Shown here piece after piece: positions 1-6,479 of a stretch of 8,643 bases of DNA (its first letter is position 1; every line of letters starts with the position of its first letter). Under the pieces are notes generated by a model. The model ran no database searches, was not told the DNA's origin, and was given only the letters and a program-made list of their open reading frames with translations. A program made the position numbers and the translations under genes. Source of the stretch: Lachnospiraceae bacterium (GTDB taxonomy: Bacteria > Bacillota > Clostridia > Oscillospirales > Ruminococcaceae); contig JAMPFE010000078.1 of the NCBI GenBank assembly GCA_023664705.1, positions 1 to 8,643 on the forward strand, given 5' to 3'.

Positions 1-5
1 AAACA

Positions 6-281
6 ATGATAAATTATGAGCTTGGCGATAGAAAAGTTACCTTTTCGCAGGATGTAATCCGTGAATATACACATCACATAAACACCGAAAAAGCTGCGGT
101 TGAACCGATTTCACTGTATGAGGAGAATGACGGGTTTATTTTGGATTTCGGCACTAATGGCTGTTCGTTATGGTGGATTTATGATGGTTATCTGTTCGAG
201 CTGCACGGCAATTTCAACAAAAATGATACCATGAATTTGGCATATTCTACAAAAATCATTGATTTCCCCGAAAAATTTTAA
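6..281 (+). CDS. Small hypothetical protein (91 aa)
   Basis: I do not recognise this protein. The frame runs 91 residues from an ATG at the very edge of the window. It is also open through the five bases before that ATG, so the true start may lie outside and the protein may be longer. There is no signal peptide or membrane segment. It is acidic, with an aromatic core around residues 54-68 (SLWWIYDGYLFELHG) that suggests a compact beta-rich soluble domain. Size and composition would fit a small accessory or immunity-type protein, but nothing identifies a function. No terminator follows the stop; the next reading frame begins about 80 bp downstream on the same strand. Confidence 0.5.
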   Translation: MINYELGDRKVTFSQDVIREYTHHINTEKAAVEPISLYEENDGFILDFGTNGCSLWWIYDGYLFELHGNFNKNDTMNLAYSTKIIDFPEKF

Positions 282-316
282 AAAAGCTGTAACAAACAGG
301 CGTTCTATTTTGCTTA

Positions 317-322
317 TATAAT
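317..322 (+). promoter_or_regulatory. Possible -10 box (TATAAT)
   Basis: A perfect TATAAT lies in the A/T-rich gap between the first two reading frames. No recognisable -35 hexamer sits 16-18 bp upstream, and the following frame lacks a Shine-Dalgarno, so this may be a leftover or chance match. Confidence 0.25.
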
Positions 323-358
323 AGACGGGAAAAAATTAAGTTCCCGCAGACAGTCACG

Positions 359-703
359 GTGAGTGTGGCTCAACCGTTTTACGATAAAGCAAGCGATGCC
401 GAAGCGGCGCTTTCCATAAGCGGTATAACGTCAACATGCAGAAGCACAATTGACGGCGAGCCGGACGTGGTTGAGATTACAGCGACGCAGTATCTCCAAA
501 AGCAGGGCTTTTTGTGGATATGGAGTACATATGGTGGCGCAGAATGGACAAAGACGATCTACACGAATATTCTCGCGATGTCCAACACAAAAACGGGTCT
601 GTCAAGCGGCAAGTACCGTCTGAAAACGGTTTTCACATTGACGGACAAGAACGGCAAGTCCGAGACCATCACAGTTTACAGTGATGAGAAATCGGTTGGG
701 TAA
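359..703 (+). CDS. Secreted-type beta domain, probably 5'-truncated (DUF6147-like)
   Basis: The 114 residues from a GTG form a Ser/Thr-rich beta-strand domain of the sort found in small secreted Firmicutes proteins. Segments such as ITATQYLQK, SGKYRLKTVFTLTD and KSETITVYSDE resemble, from memory, the DUF6147 family, whose members are ~120-160 aa and start with a signal peptide. Here no signal peptide is visible. The frame is open back to about position 293, but that stretch encodes no hydrophobic leader, and no good Shine-Dalgarno precedes the GTG at 359 or any other start. I infer that the 5' end was lost by deletion or rearrangement and that this is a remnant; a cytoplasmic protein is possible but less likely. 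The next gene also encodes an exported small protein, so the two may once have worked together. Confidence 0.45.
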   Translation: MSVAQPFYDKASDAEAALSISGITSTCRSTIDGEPDVVEITATQYLQKQGFLWIWSTYGGAEWTKTIYTNILAMSNTKTGLSSGKYRLKTVFTLTDKNGKSETITVYSDEKSVG

Positions 704-773
704 AAGCGCCAAATATTCGCCTTGAAGTTTGTGCGATCATACAAAAATTCCCATTTTTTTGTGATATTGATCG

Positions 774-782
774 TGCTATAGT
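774..782 (+). promoter_or_regulatory. Putative extended -10 promoter of the secreted protein/ABC cluster
   Basis: TGCTATAGT matches an extended -10 element (TGn + TATAGT). It lies 67 bp upstream of the ATG at 849, in an intergenic gap of 145 bp. The -35 region (around 754-759) is only a T-run, which is tolerable for extended -10 promoters. No other promoter-like sequence is evident before the five-gene cluster, so this is the best candidate for driving it. Confidence 0.4.
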
Positions 783-812
783 AAAAGGGCGATGTTTTGA
801 CCGGACGACAAG

Positions 813-826
813 GGGGAACATTCCCC
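813..826 (+). promoter_or_regulatory. 14-bp palindrome in the 5' leader, possible operator
   Basis: GGGGAA-CA-TTCCCC is a perfect inverted repeat with a 2-bp centre. It sits about 30 bp after the putative -10 box and 8 bp before the AGGAGG Shine-Dalgarno. The position fits a repressor operator or a small mRNA hairpin that could influence initiation. No regulator gene lies in the window, so the cognate protein is unknown. Confidence 0.35.
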
Positions 827-848
827 GAATTGACAGGAGGAACATGCA

Positions 849-1286
849 ATGACAAAGATTAAAAAAATAGCAGCCGTGGCTGCCACGGTTATGAGTATGG
901 GTATGATTGGCGCGACGGCGTTTGCCGACGCGCATTGGGGGAATTTCGATTTTTCTCTGCAAGCTGATCATTGGGATAACTATATTGACGTTTCAAGAGG
1001 GCTGGAAAAACATGATGATTGGAATACGGCCGCTACTGTGACCGTAAACTCGGGAAATGTTTCATCCAGCAGACCCGCGTTCATTCGAATAACTGCAAAC
1101 GACTCATGGCCGGAGTCTTATGATATCAGCGAGGAGGTGCGCGTCACAAGCCACAACGGAACTATTTATACCGTAAAGTACAATACCACCAGCAGTAATT
1201 TAAAATATGTGCAAAATAACAAGGTATACCTTTATGCCACTGCGGGCGCTGATGATGTTGACTTGGGCGGATTTTGGACGGCATGA
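849..1286 (+). CDS. Small secreted protein (145 aa), DUF2712-like
   Basis: This is an exported protein. Residues 1-26 form a signal peptide (basic MTKIKK, hydrophobic core, A-F-A cleavage site before D27), giving a mature protein of ~119 residues. The mature part is Trp/Asn/Thr-rich and beta-like, and ends with a YLYATAG...GGFWTA segment. The layout (signal peptide, short FDFSL start, a central R-x-T segment, terminal G-x-W) recalls small secreted proteins grouped as DUF2712 that are often encoded beside bacteriocin or immunity ABC transporters; that match is from memory and uncertain. AGGAGG at 835-840 sits 8 bp before the ATG and fixes the start. An ATG at 844, only 3 bp from the Shine-Dalgarno, opens a two-codon frame and is not the start. 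The lipoprotein gene follows 38 bp later without a terminator, so the two are probably co-transcribed and the product may act with the transporter. Confidence 0.75.
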   Translation: MTKIKKIAAVAATVMSMGMIGATAFADAHWGNFDFSLQADHWDNYIDVSRGLEKHDDWNTAATVTVNSGNVSSSRPAFIRITANDSWPESYDISEEVRVTSHNGTIYTVKYNTTSSNLKYVQNNKVYLYATAGADDVDLGGFWTA

Positions 1287-1324
1287 TTTTCGTCAAATAA
1301 TAAAACAACCTATGGAGGCTTGAT

Positions 1325-2422
1325 ATGAAAAAACGTCTTGTCGCTGTAACAGCAGTTGTTCTAACATCTCTGACGCTTTCGGGATGCTTTCCTACGGGCG
1401 AAAAGGATCCGAACGTTTCGAACGGGTTTTCCGATGGAAAATATTTTGAATACAGCAAGGATAACTTGACCGCCGCGTTTGAGATACCCGAGATATCGGA
1501 AAGCCTGCCCATGAGGATAAGGCTCAAGGAAAAAACGTTTGATGCCGAGGAATGTCTGAAACTGTTTTTCAGCGGCAAGACTGTTGACAATATCTGGGAG
1601 GGGAATTATCGGTCGGAGGACGGCTCGCTTTTATGCGTCAACTCGAACTCCGTGGATTTTTGCGACGGAAAAACCGCAAATTTAAGCGCCTTTCAAATCG
1701 AGGCTCCCGTTAATTATCAGGTCGCGTTAACGATAGACGACGAGTATTGCCGAGAGATATTTGATATCGGGAATGAAATCAACGGTTTCCCGAGCCGCGG
1801 CGCGATCGACCGCGCGTTGGATACCGCAGCGGCTCTGGGGATAGCCGAATTGGACGAGCCCGAAATTTACGCTTTTTCGCTCGATTCTCTCCAAAAAATC
1901 AAAGAGAGCGACCTTTCGTTCGCGTTCAACGATAAATATCCGCTTACGGAGGATAACGAGGTCTATGTTCTGCATTTTCGGCAGCTTTTTAACGGAGTGG
2001 AGCTTGCGGGAGTGAGCACTTCCGTCAAGGACTCCGCGGGCGATACGGGGAGCTACCCCGTTGACGCGCCGGCGATAGCCGCGGGCGTTTCCGGGAACGA
2101 TATTTTTTATTTCGGAGCGGCGCCGATGTACGAGAGCGAGTTTGAGGTCGCAAACGGCGAGCCGGCAAAATACGACCTGAATTACGCGCTGCAAGAGCTT
2201 GCAAGCTATCTCGACAAAGCCTATTTCCAAAAGGAGACCGAGATAAACAAGGTAAAACCGGTCTATTTTCCCGTGGAGCGAAACGCGCTCGGATATGTCG
2301 AATACGCGCTGGCGTGGAGCTTTGAGGGTACGGCAAAACAGAAAAGCAGCGATTACCGCAGAGACGAATATAAAATAATCGTTCTTGCCGAAACGGGCGT
2401 CATAATGAATTTTAAGGGGTAA
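1325..2422 (+). CDS. Large lipoprotein of the ABC cluster (365 aa)
   Basis: An N-terminal signal peptide ends in the lipobox L18-S-G-C21, so the mature protein should be lipid-anchored at Cys21 on the outer face of the membrane. The remaining ~340 residues form an acidic, soluble extracellular domain that I cannot assign to a named family with confidence. The C-terminal half (about residues 150-365) alternates predicted helices and strands and carries an 'LFNGVEL' strand of the kind seen in PepSY/YycH-like surface domains. GGAGG (1314-1318) precedes the ATG by 6 bp. Only 5 bp separate its stop from the next permease gene, so it is translated with the transporter. Roles consistent with this place are a substrate-binding or immunity-type (LanI-like) lipoprotein; at 365 aa it is longer than typical LanI. 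Its DNA is visibly richer in G/C than the adjacent genes. Confidence 0.8.
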   Translation: MKKRLVAVTAVVLTSLTLSGCFPTGEKDPNVSNGFSDGKYFEYSKDNLTAAFEIPEISESLPMRIRLKEKTFDAEECLKLFFSGKTVDNIWEGNYRSEDGSLLCVNSNSVDFCDGKTANLSAFQIEAPVNYQVALTIDDEYCREIFDIGNEINGFPSRGAIDRALDTAAALGIAELDEPEIYAFSLDSLQKIKESDLSFAFNDKYPLTEDNEVYVLHFRQLFNGVELAGVSTSVKDSAGDTGSYPVDAPAIAAGVSGNDIFYFGAAPMYESEFEVANGEPAKYDLNYALQELASYLDKAYFQKETEINKVKPVYFPVERNALGYVEYALAWSFEGTAKQKSSDYRRDEYKIIVLAETGVIMNFKG

Positions 2423-2427
2423 CGCAA

Positions 2428-3165
2428 ATGCTGAGAGCGTATTTTTACAAGTTGATTCATTCTCCGCTTTTTTATGTCGGGGCTTTGGCGTCCACCGCGC
2501 TTTCGTTTTACGGCATGAGAACTCACGGCGGCGGCAGCGTTTTCGACGACGTGGATATTCTTATCGGACTTCAAAACTATCGGAAAATGTTCGTTTTATT
2601 TGCGTCGCTGCCGTTTGTGTCGAATTTCGCGGACGAGTGGAATACCAAAACCGTCACAAATTGCGTGACCCGCAGAGACGCGGACAGTTATGCGGCAGCT
2701 AATATCGTGATGTGTTATTTATCGGCATTTGCCGCCGTTTTCATCGGAATTATGATCTATGTCTTGTTTCAATTAACGCAAATGCCTTTATACGATGAAA
2801 ATTCCTTTTTCCCGCCATACGGAGCGCTTTTGGAAAAAGCGCCGATGCTCGCGATTACCGCGGTGGCTTTTGTATATGCCTCAAGCTGCGGAATGTGGGC
2901 GGTTATGGGACTTACGGCGTCCGCGTTTTTCCCGAGCAAGTACGCCGCGTTTTGCGCGCCGTTTGTGTTCTGCTACATAATCGAACGCTTTACGGAAATT
3001 CTTCCCGGAGAATTTCAACTCGGACCGCTGTCAAAGTCTTGGTCGGACTGGAAACCGCTGCCCGCTTTTCTTAAATCGGTCATGGTATTTCTTACCGTAT
3101 CCGCCGTATGCGGAATAATTTTTACGATAAAGGTAAAAAGGAGAATCGGAAATGAGCTCTCTTAA
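2428..3165 (+). CDS. ABC-2-type transporter permease, subunit 1 (245 aa)
   Basis: This is an integral membrane protein with about six hydrophobic segments (approximately residues 13-29, 53-68, 88-116, 140-167, 171-186 and 215-234) and a basic C-terminal tail. The segment after the second helix, DEWNTKTVTNCVTRRD (69-84), matches the 'E-x-x-x-x-T-x-x-x-x-T-R' coupling region typical of ABC-2 permeases, which contacts the ATPase. Length and topology fit LanE/LanG or BcrB-like subunits of two-permease exporters. The upstream stop is 5 bp away and AAGGGG around 2414-2419 is the Shine-Dalgarno. The 3' end overlaps the second permease by 14 bp, indicating translational coupling. The substrate cannot be read from the sequence. 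Confidence 0.85.
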   Translation: MLRAYFYKLIHSPLFYVGALASTALSFYGMRTHGGGSVFDDVDILIGLQNYRKMFVLFASLPFVSNFADEWNTKTVTNCVTRRDADSYAAANIVMCYLSAFAAVFIGIMIYVLFQLTQMPLYDENSFFPPYGALLEKAPMLAITAVAFVYASSCGMWAVMGLTASAFFPSKYAAFCAPFVFCYIIERFTEILPGEFQLGPLSKSWSDWKPLPAFLKSVMVFLTVSAVCGIIFTIKVKRRIGNELS

Positions 3166-4006
3166 AACGATTTTTCGCATATCCGCACAAAATTTCCGTA
3201 AGTGGCAAACGGATCACAGAATTTGGACTATCGCGGTTTTTTTAATTGTTATGACGTTGATTTATGTCGACGATATAAAAAAGGTCGCCGGTCTTATCGG
3301 CGGCGATATGCCCGTATGGATTTTTCCGTTCTTGTATTCGCAATTTTACACGAAGGTTCTTTTTACATTGCCCGTTATTTTAATGTTTTGCGACGCGCCG
3401 TTTATTGATAAAAATCAATTGTTTATAATGATGAGAACGCCGCGCGCAAAATGGCTTTGCGGTCAGCTTTTATATATAGTTTTGGCAAGCGGGATTTATT
3501 ACATGTTTATTTTTGCTGTTTCAATTCTGTCAACGATATTTTACGGCGGCTTTTCTCCCGAATGGGGCAAGACGCTGACGGCGCTGGCATACGACGGCAC
3601 TTTGGCACAGGAGGTCGAGGCTTATTATTTATCCGTGCCGCGGATCGTTGTTGAATATTTTACGCCGCTTTTAGCGTGCTTTTATACGTTTATTACGTCG
3701 TGGCTGTCGGCGGTTTTTCTCGGGCTTGTCGTTTTTGTATGTAATTTATTTACGGGGTCGCGCACATGGGGTATCGCGGTCGGGAGTTTCTTTGTCATTT
3801 TATCCGTTTCCGCAAGAGGAATACGATATCTGGATCGTTTTTCGCCGATATCATGGTCAACTCTTAACTGTATCGATGTCGGCGGGCTTACGGCGCAGCC
3901 GAGCATAACGTATTGCTTGTGCGCGTATGCACTGCTGATAGCCGTGCTTACTGCTATGGTTTTTGTTTTCGGAAGAAAGAAAAGCCTTGACATGAAAGGA
4001 GAATAA
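3152..4006 (+). CDS. ABC-2-type transporter permease, subunit 2 (284 aa)
   Basis: This second membrane subunit has about six hydrophobic segments (roughly residues 24-39, 66-82, 102-130, 168-200, 205-222 and 251-274) and ends in a charged tail. D81-A-P-F-I-D-K-N-Q-L followed by RTPRAKW (95-101) occupies the same post-helix-2 position as in subunit 1 and fits the ATPase-coupling region of ABC-2 permeases. The start overlaps subunit 1, with AAGGAG around 3138-3143 inside the upstream gene serving as Shine-Dalgarno. Its stop lies 2 bp before the GTG of the ATPase gene. The two permeases are of similar length but clearly different in sequence, so the transporter is most likely a heterodimer driven by the downstream ATPase. 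Confidence 0.85.
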   Translation: MSSLKTIFRISAQNFRKWQTDHRIWTIAVFLIVMTLIYVDDIKKVAGLIGGDMPVWIFPFLYSQFYTKVLFTLPVILMFCDAPFIDKNQLFIMMRTPRAKWLCGQLLYIVLASGIYYMFIFAVSILSTIFYGGFSPEWGKTLTALAYDGTLAQEVEAYYLSVPRIVVEYFTPLLACFYTFITSWLSAVFLGLVVFVCNLFTGSRTWGIAVGSFFVILSVSARGIRYLDRFSPISWSTLNCIDVGGLTAQPSITYCLCAYALLIAVLTAMVFVFGRKKSLDMKGE

Positions 4007-4008
4007 AA

Positions 4009-4647
4009 GTGAACGCGATAACGATAAAAAATCTTACAAAAAGATTCAAAGAAGTGACTGTGCTTGACGATATAAACGTCGAATTTGAAAATGGCAAAGT
4101 GCACGGTCTGATAGGGCGCAACGGCAGCGGAAAGACGATGCTGATGAAGTGTATATGCGGTATCGTGCCGTATAAAATCGGAGAAATTCGCGTGAACGAT
4201 AAAATAATCGGTAAAGATGTCGATATTCCCGACAACGTTGGAGTAATTATCGAAACGCCGGGATTCCTTCCGAATTATTCCGGGTTCAATAATCTGAAAT
4301 TCCTCGCGAAAATAAGGAACAAAATCGGTAAGGAGAAAATCCGAACTGCGATAAAAAGCGTCGGCTTAAATCCCGATGACAAAAAGCACGTCGGCAAATA
4401 CTCCCTCGGAATGCGTCAGCGTTTGGGGCTAGCGCAGGCAATTATGGAAGACCCCGATTTGCTGATTTTGGACGAGCCGATGAACGGCTTGGACAAGGAC
4501 GGCGTTAAAGATATGCGGCAATATCTGCTTGACCTAAAAGCGCAAGGCAAGACGATTTTGATCGCCTCGCACTCCGCTGAGGATATTGACGTGTTGTGCG
4601 ATACGGTTTGCGAGATGGATAAAGGGAAGCTGGAAAAGGTGCGCTGA
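4009..4647 (+). CDS. ABC transporter ATP-binding protein with E-loop (212 aa)
   Basis: This is a complete, compact nucleotide-binding subunit: Walker A GRNGSGKT (36-43), signature SLGMRQR (132-138), Walker B LLILDEP (151-157), D-loop NGLD (159-162) and switch His188 (ASH). At the Q-loop position the sequence reads IIETPGF, with Glu82 where most ABC ATPases have Gln. This 'E-loop' is known from lantibiotic-immunity LanF proteins and is common in BcrA-like exporters. The protein stops soon after the H-loop, lacking the ~100-residue C-terminal extension present in many BcrA-like members, as in short exporter ATPases. It starts at GTG, with AAAGGAGA (3996-4003) ideally spaced; no in-frame ATG is nearby. 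It powers the two permeases encoded just upstream. I infer export or removal of a hydrophobic or peptide substrate; the substrate is unknown. Confidence 0.92.
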   Translation: MNAITIKNLTKRFKEVTVLDDINVEFENGKVHGLIGRNGSGKTMLMKCICGIVPYKIGEIRVNDKIIGKDVDIPDNVGVIIETPGFLPNYSGFNNLKFLAKIRNKIGKEKIRTAIKSVGLNPDDKKHVGKYSLGMRQRLGLAQAIMEDPDLLILDEPMNGLDKDGVKDMRQYLLDLKAQGKTILIASHSAEDIDVLCDTVCEMDKGKLEKVR

Positions 4648-4719
4648 AATCTGACGTTGAAATTATCAAGATGCATTAAATCGACGTATTATGCGCAATG
4701 TAAATGAAAGGAGAAAACT

Positions 4720-5895
4720 ATGAGTAAAACATTTAACAGAAAGACTAAAGAAGAACGCCCCGTTCTTGCGATATGCTACGACTTTGACAAGACCTTAACT
4801 CCCGATGATATGCAGGCGCAGGGTTTTATTCAATCTGTTGGATACGATATTGCCGACTTTTGGCATGAATCTAACGGCTTGGCGGAAAACAACGATATGG
4901 ATCAGAATTTGGCGTATATGTATAAAATGTTCACGGAATCAGAGGGCAAAATACTATTCACCAAAAAAATTCTTGAAGATTATGGCGCTAAAATATCGCT
5001 GTTTAATGGCGTAGATGATTGGTTCGAGAGAATTCGTCGATACGGCGAGGAGCACAATGTAATTGTAGAGCATTATATAATCTCTTCGGGCTTAAAGGAA
5101 ATGATTGAGGGAACATCGGCAGCAAAGCAAGGGGCATTTGAAAAGATTTACGCGAGCTCATTTTTCTATAACGAGCGCGGCGTCGCAGTATGGCCTGCGC
5201 AAGTTGTAAATTACACGAACAAAACCCAATTTCTATTTCGTATTGAGAAGGGCGTGTTGGATATCAACGACCCCGGTGTCAACGATTATTTTAAGCCTGA
5301 TGACATCAGGGTGCCGTTCAGAAATATGATTTATATTGGCGACAGCGATACTGATATACCTTGCATGAAGCTAGTCAACACATACGGCGGTCACTCTATC
5401 GGCGTATATAACGCGAATCAAAAAGAAAAGGCAAAGGCAAAGGTTTTCAAAATGATGGGTGACAACAGAATAAAGTATTTTGCTCCCGCCGATTACTCCG
5501 ATGGATCTGAGTTGGACAGTCTTGTGAAAGCCATAATCGACAGAACGGATTCGAATGAAAGATTGGAAGGACTTCACTACAGCTGCTTTGATGAATACAG
5601 CAAAAAATGCAAAGAAAACAGCGAAGCCGAGCAAAGAAAAAATGATATAATCGCAAGACTTCAAAGCAGTGGAAGTTTTGAAAGCACACATTCAATAATT
5701 CAAGACCTTTTAACGGAAAGGTCGTGGACGCAGGAGCAAGCCGATTGGCTTTTCGACATTGCTATCTCTAATAATCAAGTGCGCTGGATCTTAGGTGACC
5801 GTGATGTCAAAGTATTTTATTCTAATTTGTTGAAAAAGACAAAAGAACTTTCCGATAGTGCCAAAATAGTTCAAGATGAATTGGCAAATAAATAA
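4720..5895 (+). CDS. HAD-superfamily phosphatase-like hydrolase (391 aa)
   Basis: This is a cytoplasmic protein with all four haloacid-dehalogenase motifs. Motif I is YDFDKTLTP, with nucleophile D21 and acid/base D23. Motif II is the Ser in IISSG (S122/S123). Motif III is the Lys in NKTQ (K168). Motif IV is GDSDTDIP (207-214), binding Mg2+. The DFDKT signature points to phosphatase rather than dehalogenase chemistry. The cap lies between motifs I and II. Residues ~270-391 form an extra charged, helical C-terminal region without known motifs, making the protein longer than typical HAD phosphatases (220-280 aa). AAAGGAG (4707-4713) is 6 bp before the ATG. A 72-bp gap separates it from the ATPase gene with no terminator, so read-through is possible, and no strong promoter is seen. 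It ends upstream of a good intrinsic terminator. The substrate is unknown. Confidence 0.85.
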   Translation: MSKTFNRKTKEERPVLAICYDFDKTLTPDDMQAQGFIQSVGYDIADFWHESNGLAENNDMDQNLAYMYKMFTESEGKILFTKKILEDYGAKISLFNGVDDWFERIRRYGEEHNVIVEHYIISSGLKEMIEGTSAAKQGAFEKIYASSFFYNERGVAVWPAQVVNYTNKTQFLFRIEKGVLDINDPGVNDYFKPDDIRVPFRNMIYIGDSDTDIPCMKLVNTYGGHSIGVYNANQKEKAKAKVFKMMGDNRIKYFAPADYSDGSELDSLVKAIIDRTDSNERLEGLHYSCFDEYSKKCKENSEAEQRKNDIIARLQSSGSFESTHSIIQDLLTERSWTQEQADWLFDIAISNNQVRWILGDRDVKVFYSNLLKKTKELSDSAKIVQDELANK

Positions 5896-5942
5896 ATGCG
5901 CCAAATAAAAGCAGCTTTTGTAAAAAAACACAAGGCATTTCA

Positions 5943-5962
5943 CGCAAAATCGACATTTTGCG
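5943..5962. repeat. Perfect 8-bp inverted repeat (hairpin)
   Basis: CGCAAAAT-CGAC-ATTTTGCG forms a perfect 8-bp stem with a 4-nt loop, 47 bp after the HAD stop codon. No T-run follows, so it is not a standard terminator. It could be a protein-binding palindrome or part of a structured mobile-element end. Confidence 0.55.
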
Positions 5963-5987
5963 CAAGGAAGAGGTGCTGTTTCAACAG

Positions 5988-6030
5988 AATGACCGCAGGT
6001 TTGTACAACTACGGTCATTTCTTGTTATTA
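5988..6030 (+). terminator. Intrinsic terminator after the HAD gene
   Basis: AATGACCGCAG (5988-5998) pairs with CTACGGTCATT (6009-6019); ten of eleven positions are Watson-Crick and the other is an A-C mismatch. The loop is 10 nt and is followed by TTCTTGTTATT. The stem plus T-rich tail is oriented to end + strand transcription from the HAD gene. On the - strand no T-run follows, so it should not stop transcription from the ICE genes efficiently. Confidence 0.7.
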
Positions 6031-6064
6031 AGCAACGCTGTTATAATGCGGGTTCAGCTTGGCG

Positions 6065-6076
6065 TCCTTAAATATG
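6065..6076 (+). repeat. Inverted 12-mer at the left break of the ICE fragment
   Basis: TCCTTAAATATG abuts the premature stop (6077-6079) of the TrbL-like gene. An 11/12 copy, TCCTTAAGTATG, lies on the opposite strand at 8177-8188, at the break in the other outer ICE gene. The pair could be remnants of recombination or element-end sites. Confidence 0.45.
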
Positions 6077-6466
6077 TTACACTCCCGTCATATCCGCCGA
6101 CATACTGCTTTGCAGAGATACCGCAAATCCGTAGAGCTGCACGGGTACGGTGCAGAATAAGTTGACCGCGAAAAATCCCTTTATAATATTCAGCGCGAGC
6201 GCTTTCGGATCGCCGCGCCCGCTTTGCGACTCTATGGCGAAATCGAAGAGGGCGACGATAATTCCCACGACAAATAACGCCCAGCCGAAATTGCTGAAAA
6301 GCTGCACGATCTGCTTGACCCACGGCAATTCGAACAATTCGGCGCCCATTGTATTCATGACCGCGAAAAATTCTCCCAACACTTTTATTATCTGCTGATA
6401 AAGCCAATCGGTGACATAATCGAACAATTTATTTACCAAATCCGCGCCGATGTCTATGTTAAAAAT
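6077..6466 (-). CDS. TrbL-family ICE membrane protein, C-terminally truncated; probable ATT start
   Basis: The protein strongly resembles the N-terminal part of TrbL/CD0411-like transfer proteins of clostridial ICEs: an FNIDIG start, a WLYQQII helix, NTMGAELFELPWV, a membrane segment at about residues 53-76, the conserved SQSGRGDPKALALNIIKGF linker, and a second membrane segment at about 95-117. Family members are usually ~280-300 aa; this one stops after 129, at a TAA created exactly where the 12-mer begins, so the C-terminal half is missing and it is probably non-functional. In the full protein this subunit is part of the mating-pair-formation channel. No ATG or GTG starts the conserved N-terminus. 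A TTG at 6439 is possible but has no ribosome site and cuts off FNIDIGAD. An ATT at 6466 lies 7 bp after GGGGG in GGGGGTGATC and is my preferred start. It lies 13 bp after the preceding gene's stop. Confidence 0.78.
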   Translation of the reverse strand: MFNIDIGADLVNKLFDYVTDWLYQQIIKVLGEFFAVMNTMGAELFELPWVKQIVQLFSNFGWALFVVGIIVALFDFAIESQSGRGDPKALALNIIKGFFAVNLFCTVPVQLYGFAVSLQSSMSADMTGV

Positions 6467-6468
6467 AC

Positions 6469-6478
6469 GATCACCCCC
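6469..6478 (-). promoter_or_regulatory. Extended Shine-Dalgarno before the ATT start
   Basis: On the - strand GGGGGTGATC matches GGAGGTGATC, the complement of the 16S rRNA 3' end, at 9 of 10 positions. It immediately follows the stop of the 130-aa gene and places the ATT at 6466 at a normal 7-nt distance from the G-run. It supports initiation there rather than at the TTG further in. Confidence 0.7.
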
Positions 6479-6479
6479 G

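Larger units (their letters stand above)
5896..6076. other. Intergenic segment between HAD gene and ICE fragment
   Basis: About 180 bp hold no convincing gene. They contain the 8-bp hairpin, the terminator and, at the right end, a 12-mer repeated inversely at 8177-8188. On the - strand a frame starting at 6018 encodes a short Cys-rich stretch (C-A-K-C-R-F-C-V-K-C), but it has no Shine-Dalgarno and runs on antisense through the HAD gene. The right edge coincides exactly with the point where the TrbL-like gene is cut off, so this segment looks like the end of a separate DNA block or mobile element. Confidence 0.5.

Noticed and set aside
844..852. Two-codon frame ATG CAA TGA overlapping the start of the secreted protein gene
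   Set aside because: Only 3 bp from the Shine-Dalgarno, so too close for initiation; the in-spacing ATG at 849 explains the ribosome site.
1727..2230. - strand frame of 167 aa inside the lipoprotein gene
   Set aside because: Antisense to a lipoprotein with clear lipobox and ribosome site; basic low-complexity translation without any family features.
4657..4692. Possible promoter (TTGAAA ... TATTAT) before the HAD gene
   Set aside because: The spacing of 24 bp is too long for a sigma-A promoter and no alternative -35 with 16-18 bp spacing is convincing.
5896..6165. + strand frame of 89 aa starting right at the HAD stop
   Set aside because: No Shine-Dalgarno; it passes through two hairpins, the terminator and into the antisense of the TrbL-like gene.
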